From: an uncultured Clostridium sp.
Lineage (GTDB): Bacteria > Bacillota_A > Clostridia > TANB77 > CAG-508
Direction: 5' to 3'
Length of the DNA: 7,332 nucleotides
Assembly: GCA_938045355.1 (NCBI GenBank)
Contig: CALIMU010000091.1
Location: 1 to 7,332, forward strand
Position numbers and translations under genes: made by a program. The notes under the pieces are model-generated. The model was given only the letters and a program-made list of their open reading frames with translations, was not told where the DNA came from and made no database searches. Numbering within the stretch: the stretch's first letter is position 1; every line of letters begins with the position of its first letter. Below, in pieces: positions 1 to 5,181 of this stretch.

Positions 1-54
1 AAAATTATTGAAAAATATAAAAATAATGATATACTTATTTTAGTAATAAATTAA
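1..54 (+). CDS. C-terminal tail of an upstream gene (partial)
   Basis: Frame 1 is open from the window edge to a TAA at 52-54 and encodes 17 residues beginning KIIEKY and ending in LVIN. The tail is too short to assign a family. The Lys/Ile-rich composition matches the other genes here, and the stop lies 58 bases before the next start, which is normal gene spacing. It could also be chance open sequence in AT-rich DNA. Confidence 0.35.
   Translation, partial: KIIEKYKNNDILILVIN
8..35 (+). promoter_or_regulatory. possible promoter for the 113-415 gene
   Basis: TTGAAA at 8-13 and TATACT at 30-35 are separated by 16 bases, close to the sigma-70 consensus. Transcription would start near 42, about 70 bases before the ATG. 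In DNA this AT-rich such matches arise by chance, and this one overlaps the tail of the upstream gene. Confidence 0.3.
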
Positions 55-112
55 AAAAATAATCTAGTAAAACAAAATTGTTATGCTAGAGGAGAAAGGA
101 AAGGGATCAAAA

Positions 113-415
113 ATGATCTTAAAAGTAGGTATAAACAAAAGGGGTATCAACGGAAATGTTGATACATATGTTTATGATGCAAAATATTCATTTTCAGATA
201 TTGAAAAAATGAAAAAGATTGCAAACAATTTTGTTCAAAATATTCCTTTAGAGTATCAGGAAATTGAAATCTACAACTATGACATTAATTCAATAGCGAA
301 ACTAGAGTTTATGGAAGTCGTGAAAGCTTTTATAAGCTCTAAAAGAGAGATTAAAGTATACCATATGGTATATGATAATGATACAGACGGATATATAAGA
401 CATAGAATAAAATAA
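113..415 (+). CDS. hypothetical protein, 100 aa, cytoplasmic
   Basis: I do not recognise the family. The ATG at 113 is preferred because a purine-rich AAGGAAAGGG (96-105) lies 7 bases upstream. The in-frame ATG at 83 has no Shine-Dalgarno sequence and would add ten residues encoded by that purine tract. The protein has no signal peptide or membrane segment. Its pattern suggests a small alpha/beta fold: a beta strand at the start (ILKVGINKRG), a helix around FSDIEKMKKIANNF, a strand around EIEIYNYD, a second helix, then strand EIKVYHMVYD. Two GGA codons preceded by C (AAC GGA, GAC GGA) are read in the normal frame, which makes them useful controls for the recD2 anomaly. It is followed by a strong terminator, so it is probably the last gene of its transcript. 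Confidence 0.65.
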   Translation: MILKVGINKRGINGNVDTYVYDAKYSFSDIEKMKKIANNFVQNIPLEYQEIEIYNYDINSIAKLEFMEVVKAFISSKREIKVYHMVYDNDTDGYIRHRIK

Positions 416-470
416 TGTATAAAATAATATCTAGTTAGATCTGTATAAAATTGATTGAATTAAAAAAATG

Positions 471-505
471 CACTATTAATTTAAAAGATTAATAGTGTAT
501 TTTTA
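471..505 (+). terminator. intrinsic terminator, possibly bidirectional
   Basis: A perfect 10-bp stem, CACTATTAAT (471-480) with ATTAATAGTG (488-497), encloses a 7-base loop and is followed by a T-rich tail. An A-run at 462-468 on the left side would also serve a reverse transcript. It ends the transcript of the 113-415 gene. Its right half is repeated at 1625-1650, where it marks the duplication junction. Confidence 0.75.
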
Positions 506-543
506 TATCTTATACATATAGAAATATAGTTATAAAAAAAGAG

Positions 544-572
544 TTGACATAAAATCTGAATTGAGTTATACT
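544..572 (+). promoter_or_regulatory. sigma-70 promoter for the 638-1009 gene
   Basis: TTGACA (544-549), a 17-base spacer and TATACT (567-572) form a near-perfect promoter. Transcription should begin around 579, giving a leader of about 60 bases. The -35 and flanking bases recur in the second module at 1693. Confidence 0.8.
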
Positions 573-601
573 ATTACAGTAACAAAAAAATAAAATTTAT
601 A

Positions 602-632
602 TGCGTTCCATGATTAAGGAACACAGAGGAGG
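602..632 (+). promoter_or_regulatory. leader hairpin and strong ribosome binding site
   Basis: GTTCC (605-609) pairs with GGAAC (618-622) around an 8-base loop, with two further possible pairs outside one mismatch. The hairpin ends directly before the strong Shine-Dalgarno AGAGGAGG (625-632), which sits 5 bases before the ATG at 638. The hairpin may affect translation or mRNA stability, but it does not sequester the Shine-Dalgarno in the form I can draw. The matching leader in the second module lacks it. Confidence 0.35.
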
Positions 633-637
633 AAATT

Positions 638-1009
638 ATGAAAAAAACATTATTAGGATTATTATTATTGTCTACAGGAGTAATAGTTACTGCAGAAAAT
701 GTAGAAAGTAAAGTAAAATGGGAAGAACTTAAGGTTCAGACCATGAACTTTGATAAAGAAATAATTATAAAAGACGGTAGAATTTTAAGAAAAGGAAATT
801 ATGATAAAGGTAAGTTTATTGAAAAATCAAATGCTGAGATAATTTCTGAAGATAATGAAAAAATATGCACAAAAAAGAAATGTGTATATATAAATGAAAA
901 TAATATGCCTATTATCGAATTAGAAAATGGTAAAATAGAAGAAGGGAGTTGGTCATTTGGGCCAGCGAAATTAAAACTTGAAAGAGCAATGACAAATTAT
1001 GACAAATAA
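638..1009 (+). CDS. small exported protein, 123 aa, unknown function
   Basis: The N-terminus is a classic Sec signal peptide: MKK, a Leu-rich core (residues 4-18), then a probable signal peptidase I site after VTA (about residue 19). There is no Cys at the cleavage position, so it is not a lipoprotein. The mature part (about 104 aa) is charged and hydrophilic, with repeated turn-rich phrases such as DGRILRKGNYDKGKF and ENGKIEEGSW, suggesting a beta-rich fold. Two cysteines, C77 and C82, are spaced CTKKKC and could form a disulfide outside the cytoplasm. I do not recognise the family. It has its own strong promoter, ribosome binding site and terminator, so it forms a single-gene unit, the cargo of module A. 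The equivalent slot in module B holds an unrelated 31-aa peptide. Confidence 0.8.
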   Translation: MKKTLLGLLLLSTGVIVTAENVESKVKWEELKVQTMNFDKEIIIKDGRILRKGNYDKGKFIEKSNAEIISEDNEKICTKKKCVYINENNMPIIELENGKIEEGSWSFGPAKLKLERAMTNYDK

Positions 1010-1023
1010 AAAATATTTTTTTT

Positions 1024-1053
1024 AGTCAACCAATTTAATTGGTTGGCTTTTTA
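1024..1053 (+). terminator. intrinsic terminator of the exported-protein gene
   Basis: AGTCAACCAA (1024-1033) pairs with TTGGTTGGCT (1039-1048) with one G-T pair and a 5-base loop, followed by a short T-run. The same hairpin with small changes follows the cargo gene of the second module (1941-1976). Confidence 0.8.
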
Positions 1054-1073
1054 TATATCTTTTTATTTTAGTA

Positions 1074-1082
1074 TGTTATACT
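1074..1082 (+). promoter_or_regulatory. relic of the recD2 promoter (extended -10)
   Basis: TGTTATACT is identical to the element before the intact recD2 at 1998-2006 and stands at the same distance (6 bases) from the ATG of the recD2 fragment. It may still be active, but it would transcribe only a decayed gene. Confidence 0.4.
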
Positions 1083-1088
1083 AAGTAT

Positions 1089-1627
1089 ATGGAAAATATA
1101 AGTATAGAAGGACAGATATATAATATATTCAAATGCAAATGGATTTAAAATAATGACTGTAAATAGTGAAGGAAAAATATATACAGTAAAAGGAGATTAC
1201 TTCCAATGGTAAATGTTGGAGATTATGTAGATATAACAGGAAAATATGTAGAACATAAGGAATATGCGATGCAGATAGAGGTTATAACATATGAAAAGAT
1301 AATACCAAAAGGAGAAGTACAAATGCTTGAATACTTGTAATCAGGAGTATTAAAAGGTGTTCGGAGAAAAAACAGCACAAAGGATAGTAGAAGCATTTCG
1401 GAAAAGATGCACTAGAGGTAATATATGAATCACCAGAAAAACTTGCAATGGTACAAGGTATAAGTAAGAATAAGGCAAATGAAATATCATAAGAATATAG
1501 GGAAAACAGAGAGTTTTTTAATATATTAGAATACTTAAAAAAGTATAATTTGAGTATAGAAAATGTAACACAAATATATAATGAATATGGTATAAATACT
1601 GTAGAGATAATTAAAAATAATCCTTAT
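1089..1627 (+). pseudogene. truncated, decayed copy of the recD2 5' end
   Basis: This stretch matches 2013-2554, the first quarter of the intact recD2, at more than 90% identity by eye. It is clearly dead. A 5-base loss near 1126 leads to a TAA at 1146-1148, a 2-base gain near 1194 restores the phase, and further stops lie at 1338-1340 (TAA) and 1490-1492 (TAA). It ends at a TAT (1625-1627) where the sequence switches to a copy of the upstream terminator and promoter region. It keeps both CGGA frameshift sites of the parent gene (C at 1362 and 1399), which shows that these sites existed before the copies diverged. Its decay looks ordinary (assorted indels and stops), unlike the uniform frame changes of the intact gene. 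Confidence 0.88.
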
Positions 1628-1692
1628 TAATTTAAAATATTAATAGTGTATTTTATATACCCTATACATGAGATACATAAGTTATAAAAAAG

Positions 1693-1721
1693 TTGACATA
1701 AATATAAAGTTGTGTTAATCT
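1693..1721 (+). promoter_or_regulatory. promoter of the second module
   Basis: TTGACA (1693-1698), a 17-base spacer and TAATCT (1716-1721). The -35 is perfect, but the -10 is weaker than its counterpart TATACT at 567-572. It would drive the 31-aa peptide gene. Confidence 0.55.
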
Positions 1722-1777
1722 ATAAATAGACAACATTGGAATACTAAAAAAATAAATAGTTTTTTAGGAGGATCAAA

Positions 1778-1873
1778 ATGGACGAAAAGATTCGAGTAAT
1801 AATAATCGCATATGTTATCGTACCGGCGATACTATGCACTATTTGTCTCATTTTTAATCATAAGGATTTTTAA
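1778..1873 (+). CDS. 31-aa hydrophobic membrane peptide
   Basis: A perfect AGGAGG (1766-1771) lies 6 bases before this ATG, and a promoter stands upstream, so translation is credible despite the size. The peptide begins MDEKIR, continues with about 20 hydrophobic residues (7-26, including two Cys and one Pro) and ends NHKDF: one transmembrane helix with charged ends. Codon use differs from its neighbours. It contains CGA, CCG, GCG, CTC, TGC and several ATC codons in 31 positions, in a window that otherwise avoids GC-rich codons, which suggests a foreign origin. A 16-bp tandem repeat covers its 3' end. After the stop another frame stays open to a TAG at 1927-1929 with charged residues, so an ancestral protein may have been longer. 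Small hydrophobic peptides of this shape include type I toxins and phage-type membrane peptides, but I see no antitoxin RNA and assign no function. Confidence 0.5.
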   Translation: MDEKIRVIIIAYVIVPAILCTICLIFNHKDF

Positions 1874-1880
1874 TCATAAG
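1850..1880 (+). repeat. 16-bp tandem duplication at the end of the 31-aa gene
   Basis: ATTTTTAATCATAAG occurs at 1850-1864 and again at 1866-1880, a period of 16. Because 16 is not a multiple of three, a gain or loss of one unit changes the reading frame at the peptide's C-terminus. The TAA stop lies in the second copy. Confidence 0.75.
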
Positions 1881-1940
1881 AAATAAAAAAAGAAATTCGG
1901 AAAAAGAAGAGTTTATTGAGATAGAGTAGAACTAAAATTA

Positions 1941-1976
1941 AGCTAACCAATTTTAAAGTTGGTTGGCTTTTTTTTT
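1941..1976 (+). terminator. intrinsic terminator before recD2
   Basis: AGCTAACCAA (1941-1950) pairs with TTGGTTGGCT (1959-1968) through one G-T pair, followed by nine T residues in a row. It closes the 31-aa peptide transcript and separates it from the recD2 promoter. It is the counterpart of 1024-1053. Confidence 0.82.
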
Positions 1977-1997
1977 ATATATCTTTTTATCTTAGTG

Positions 1998-2006
1998 TGT
2001 TATACT
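1998..2006 (+). promoter_or_regulatory. extended -10 promoter of recD2, probably leaderless
   Basis: TGTTATACT combines an extended -10 TG with TATACT at 2001-2006. No good -35 stands upstream, where a T-rich tract and the terminator tail lie instead. Transcription is expected about 7 bases after the -10, which is the A of the ATG at 2013. No Shine-Dalgarno precedes that ATG. Both facts point to a leaderless mRNA. Confidence 0.5.
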
Positions 2007-2012
2007 AAGTAT

Positions 2013-4214
2013 ATGGAAAATATAAGGATAGAAGGACAGATATATAATATAATATATTCAAATGCAAATGGATTTAAAATAATGACTGTAAGTAGTGAAG
2101 GTAAAATATATACAGTAAAAGGATTACTTCCAATGGTAAATGTTGGAGATTATGTAGATATAACTGGAAGGTATGTAGAACATAAAGAATATGGAATGCA
2201 AATAGAGGTTATAACATATGAGAAAGTAACACCAAAAGGAGAAGTACAAATACTTGAATATTTATCATCAGGAGTATTAAAAGGTGTTCGGAGAAAAAAC
2301 AGCACAAAGGATAGTAGAAGCATTTCGGAAGAGATGCATTAGAAGTAATATATGAATCACCAGAAAAACTTGCAATGGTACAAGGGATAAGTAAGAATAA
2401 GGCAAAAGAAATATCACAAGAATACAGAGAAAAAAGAGAGTTTTTTAATATTTTAGAATATTTAAAAAAATATAATTTGAGTATAGAAAGTGTAACACAA
2501 ATATATAATGAATACGGTATAAATACTGTTGAGATAATAAAGAATAACCCATATGTAATATTAGATATAGTTGGTAGAATTGGATTTTCAGAAATAGATA
2601 ATATAGCAGTAGAAAATGGTATAGCTTTAAATAGTTTAGAAAGATTAGAAGCAAGTATAAAATATGCTATGAAACTTGCAGAACAAAATGGACATACATA
2701 TGTAAATAAACAGAAATTGGTTGATTTTGTTGTAGGAATAACAGGTGCGGAAGAAGAATATGTATTACATGCAATAGATGAACTTTCTATGAAAAGATAT
2801 TTAGATATAGAAGAAGAAAAGATATCATTAGAATCACTTTCAATTGCAGAACTTGAGATAGCAACAAAATTAGAAATATTAAAAAATGCGAAAATAAAAA
2901 AGATAAAAAATGTATTAGATAAGATAATAGAAATAGAATCAGAAGAAAATATAGCACTTACAACAGAACAAAGAACAGCAATAATATCAGCATTAGAAAA
3001 TAATGTTACAATAATAACAGGTGGACCACGGAACAGGTAAGACAACAATAACAAAGTTTTTAGTAGAAATATATAATAGAGAAGAACTAAAAATAGAAAT
3101 TGCAGCACCTACAGGAAAGGCAGCAAAAAGAATATCTGAAGTAACAGGACATACAGCAAGTACTGTACATAGATTACTAGAAATAGGAAAATATGAGGAT
3201 AGTAGTATAGAAAAAATATTTTTAGATATAAAACCGATATATGCAGATATTGTAATAATAGATGAAGCATCAATGATGGATACATATCTAATTACATATA
3301 TAGTAAGAGCAGTACAAAAAGGAACAAGACTTGTAATAATTGGTGATATAAACCAACTTCCATCTGTAGGACCACGGAAAAGTATTAGAAGATTTAATAG
3401 AATCAGAAATGTTAGAAGTTGTAAGACTAAATAAGATTTTTAGACAAGCAAGTAAAAGTAATATAATATTAAATGCACATAGAGTAAATGAAGGAAAAAA
3501 ATTAGAAATAGTAGATGATGAAAATCATATAAAAGATTTAGAATTATATTATGTAAGTAATATGGAAATGATGAAAACAATATTATTTAAAAAACTTGAA
3601 GAAGAAATTAAAAAAAGTAGTATGAGAGAATTTTTCTTAAGTTCACAAATACTTACTCCAACTAAAAAAGGAATACTTGGAACAGAAAATTTAAATAAAG
3701 AAATTCAAGAAATATATAATACATATGAAAAACAAAAATTTAAAACTTTTCGGAAAAGTAGAAATAAGAGAAAAAGATAGAATAATGCAAATCAAGAATA
3801 ATTATGATATGATATGGCAACAAAAAAACTTTGTAGGAACTCGGAGTATTTAATGGAGAAATGGGATGGGTAGAATATATATCACCAAAAGAAAAAACAG
3901 TACATATTCAGTTTGATGATGGAAAAGAATGTGATTATCTATTTAATGAATTAGAAGAAATAGTACATTCATATGCAATAACAATACATAAATCACAAGG
4001 AAGTGAGTTTGATACTGTTATAATGGTAATACCACCAGGAGTTCCCAAATTACTTACAAAAAACTTATTATATACAGGAATATCAAGAGCAAAGAAAAAG
4101 CTAATATTAATAGGTTATGAAATGACAATAAACAAAATGATAGCAACAGAAAGACAAGATAAAAGAAATACAAATTTAAAGATTAAATTAAGAGAGAAGA
4201 TAGGAAAAAAATGA
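2013..4214 (+). CDS. recD2: RecD2-type DNA helicase, full length but needing six +1 frameshifts
   Basis: RecD2 is a superfamily 1B 5'-3' DNA helicase acting in DNA repair and replication-fork maintenance in bacteria without RecBCD. The gene reads as segments 2013-2288, 2290-2325, 2327-3028, 3030-3374, 3376-3750, 3752-3841 and 3843-4214, skipping one C each time, and gives 731 residues, normal for RecD2. In order: N-terminal OB-like region (MENIRIEGQIYNI), helix-hairpin-helix around residues 86-130 (GEKTAQRIVEAF), Walker A GTGKTT (339-344), Walker B DEAS (416-419), motif III GDINQLPSVGPG (443-454), the RIMQIKNN segment, HKSQGSEF (657-664) and YTGISRAKK (685-693). Apart from the six CGGA sites there is no stop or frame break in 2.2 kb. 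The ATG at 2013 is chosen because the open frame upstream crosses the terminator. The gene overlaps rlmB by 4 bases. If the frame changes do not occur, the gene is dead, but the pattern argues against that. Confidence 0.85.
2286..2292 (+). other. recD2 frameshift site 1 (GTT CGG A)
   Basis: In-frame CGG after GTT. Skipping C2289 gives GGA (G93) in the helix-hairpin-helix phrase KGVGEKTA. Without the shift, translation stops at TAG 2340-2342. Confidence 0.8.
2323..2329 (+). other. recD2 frameshift site 2 (TTT CGG A)
   Basis: In-frame CGG only 12 codons after site 1. Skipping C2326 gives G105 in EAFGRDALEVI, the position of the conserved FG-DAL phrase. Without the shift, translation stops at TGA 2353-2355. 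Confidence 0.8.
3026..3032 (+). other. recD2 frameshift site 3, inside Walker A (CCA CGG A)
   Basis: Skipping C3029 restores GGPGTGKTT, with G339 the first glycine of the ATP-binding loop. Without the shift, translation stops at TAA 3038-3040 and the product lacks the whole ATPase motor. Confidence 0.85.
3372..3378 (+). other. recD2 frameshift site 4 (CCA CGG A)
   Basis: Skipping C3375 restores LPSVGPGKVLEDL, with G454 in the conserved phrase after motif III. Without the shift, translation stops at TAA 3432-3434. Confidence 0.85.
3748..3754 (+). other. recD2 frameshift site 5 (TTT CGG A)
   Basis: Skipping C3751 gives G579 and leads into KVEIREKDRIMQIKNN, the usual RecD2 segment. Without the shift, translation stops at TAG 3778-3780. 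Confidence 0.8.
3839..3845 (+). other. recD2 frameshift site 6 (ACT CGG A)
   Basis: Skipping C3842 gives G609 in GTGVFNGEMG, the conserved V-F-N-G-D-x-G phrase. Without the shift, translation stops at TAA 3851-3853, losing motifs V and VI. Confidence 0.85.
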
Positions 4215-5137
4215 AGAAAAAATATGAAAAAAAAGAAGAAAGAAAAGATAGAAGAGACAAGAAAGTAGATAATACTTCTTTTAAAGGAAAAGAAAGAGAA
4301 AAAGGAAGTAGAATAAGAAAAGAAAAAAACTCAAATTATGAAGAAGAACAAGTAAGAAGTATAAGTGATAATATGTATGACTTTACAGGAGAAACTGAAA
4401 AACAAAGTTATATATATGGAAGAAATGCAGTAGCAGAATTATTGAAATCAGGACAAACTATAAACAAGGTGTGGATATCTAAAGAAGCAAGAGGAAATGA
4501 TTTAGAAAAAATAATTTCAGAATTAAAAAAAGAAAAAATTGTATATATATTTGTAGATAAAGAAAAATTAGATACAATACAAGAAAACAATCAAGGAATA
4601 ATTGCAAGTATAAATCCATTTGAATATGTAGAAATAGATGAAATATTAAAAGAAAAAGAAATAAGAAATGAAGACTCTTTTATACTAGTGCTTGATAAAA
4701 TAGAAGATACACATAATTTAGGAGCAATTATAAGAGTGGCAGAAGCGGCAGGAGTACATGGAATAATAATACCAAAAAGAAATGCAGCAGGTGTAACACC
4801 ACTTACAATAAAAACATCAGCAGGAGCAGTAAGTCATATAAAAATTGCAAGAGTAACAAATATTGTACAAACATTAAAAGAATTAAAAGAAAAAGGAATG
4901 TGGGTAGTAGGAACAGATTTAGAAACAGATAATATGTATACAAAAACAAATTTAACTGGAGATATGGCAGTAGTTATAGGAAATGAAGAAAAAGGTATAA
5001 GTAGGCTTGTAAAAGAGGAATGTGATATTTTAGTAAAAATACCAATGATTGGAAAAGTACAATCACTTAATGCATCAGTTTCTGCAGGGATTATAATATA
5101 TGAAATAATAAGGCAAAGACTTGAAAAACTTGGATAA
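4211..5137 (+). CDS. rlmB: 23S rRNA (guanosine-2'-O-) methyltransferase RlmB family
   Basis: This is a SpoU/TrmH (SPOUT) methyltransferase that uses S-adenosylmethionine to 2'-O-methylate a ribose in 23S rRNA. The 308-aa protein has a Lys/Glu/Arg-rich extension (residues 1-60), probably disordered and RNA-contacting, that typical RlmB proteins of about 245 aa lack. It then has the substrate-binding domain starting at YGRNAV (69-74) and the SPOUT domain with motif 1 DTHNLGAIIR (166-175), motif 2 IGNEEKGIS (256-264) and motif 3 IPMIGKVQSLNASVSAG (277-293), which form the cofactor-binding knot. N169 and R175 are the usual catalytic-motif residues. Its ATG shares four bases with the recD2 stop (ATGA), so translation is likely coupled to arrival of ribosomes that completed recD2. 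RlmB is the best fit by architecture, but related TrmH-family methylases cannot be fully excluded. Confidence 0.9.
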   Translation: MKKKYEKKEERKDRRDKKVDNTSFKGKEREKGSRIRKEKNSNYEEEQVRSISDNMYDFTGETEKQSYIYGRNAVAELLKSGQTINKVWISKEARGNDLEKIISELKKEKIVYIFVDKEKLDTIQENNQGIIASINPFEYVEIDEILKEKEIRNEDSFILVLDKIEDTHNLGAIIRVAEAAGVHGIIIPKRNAAGVTPLTIKTSAGAVSHIKIARVTNIVQTLKELKEKGMWVVGTDLETDNMYTKTNLTGDMAVVIGNEEKGISRLVKEECDILVKIPMIGKVQSLNASVSAGIIIYEIIRQRLEKLG

Positions 5138-5149
5138 AATAGATATAAT
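5121..5149 (+). promoter_or_regulatory. promoter of mscL-pyk
   Basis: TTGAAA (5121-5126), a 17-base spacer and a perfect TATAAT (5144-5149) lie across the last codons of rlmB. Transcription would start near 5156, about 25 bases before the mscL ATG. I see no hairpin between rlmB and mscL, so read-through from upstream is also possible. Confidence 0.65.
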
Positions 5150-5181
5150 GTAAATGAATTTTAATAAATGAGGGAGAAAAA

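Larger units (their letters stand above)
474..1627 (+). repeat. tandem module A: terminator, promoter, cargo, recD2 5' end
   Basis: This is the first unit of an imperfect direct repeat. Its ends match module B (about 1625-2554): the hairpin, -35 and flanking DNA at the left, and the terminator, recD2 promoter and recD2 5' part at the right. The middle (leader and cargo gene) does not match. The unit is about 1.15 kb, against 0.93 kb for module B, because the cargo differs in length. Confidence 0.8.
1625..2554 (+). repeat. tandem module B: terminator relic, promoter, cargo, recD2 5' end
   Basis: This is the second unit of the imperfect direct repeat. It starts inside the terminator hairpin (TATTAAT 1625-1631, paired with ATTAATA 1639-1645) and continues with a diverged copy of 481-572. 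It then carries different cargo and ends in the functional recD2. Homology to module A stops at position 2554, after which recD2 is single-copy. Confidence 0.8.

Noticed and set aside
428..441. Small palindrome around ATCTAGTTAGATC after the first gene
   Set aside because: The stem is short and weak, with no T-run or known operator. The strong terminator at 471-505 explains the end of the transcript.
1089..1627. Module A recD2 fragment as a functional short gene
   Set aside because: An in-frame TAA appears after 19 codons and more stops follow. No long frame with a start signal survives.
1959..2012. Upstream extension of recD2 to an ATG at 1959
   Set aside because: It would run through the terminator hairpin and T-run and lies upstream of the -10 element. 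The family N-terminus begins at MENIRIEG (2013).
2209..3108. Long open frame on the minus strand (299 codons) opposite recD2
   Set aside because: It is the complement of well-conserved helicase coding sequence, has no ribosome binding site and encodes a low-complexity Ser/Ile/Phe-rich string. It is a shadow frame that AT-rich coding DNA often yields.
2375..4214. recD2 as several separate genes started by internal ATGs (2375, 3409, 3861)
   Set aside because: The pieces cut through the Walker A loop and the VFNG phrase, so they are not domain-sized units. The ATGs lack convincing ribosome binding sites, and every break is the same CGGA event.
2013..4214. recD2 as an ordinary pseudogene
   Set aside because: Six breaks of one identical kind at glycine codons, no stops and no substitutions in catalytic motifs are not what decay gives. 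The true pseudogene next door shows mixed indels and stops. It remains possible only if the Cs are a systematic error or a very odd mutational process.
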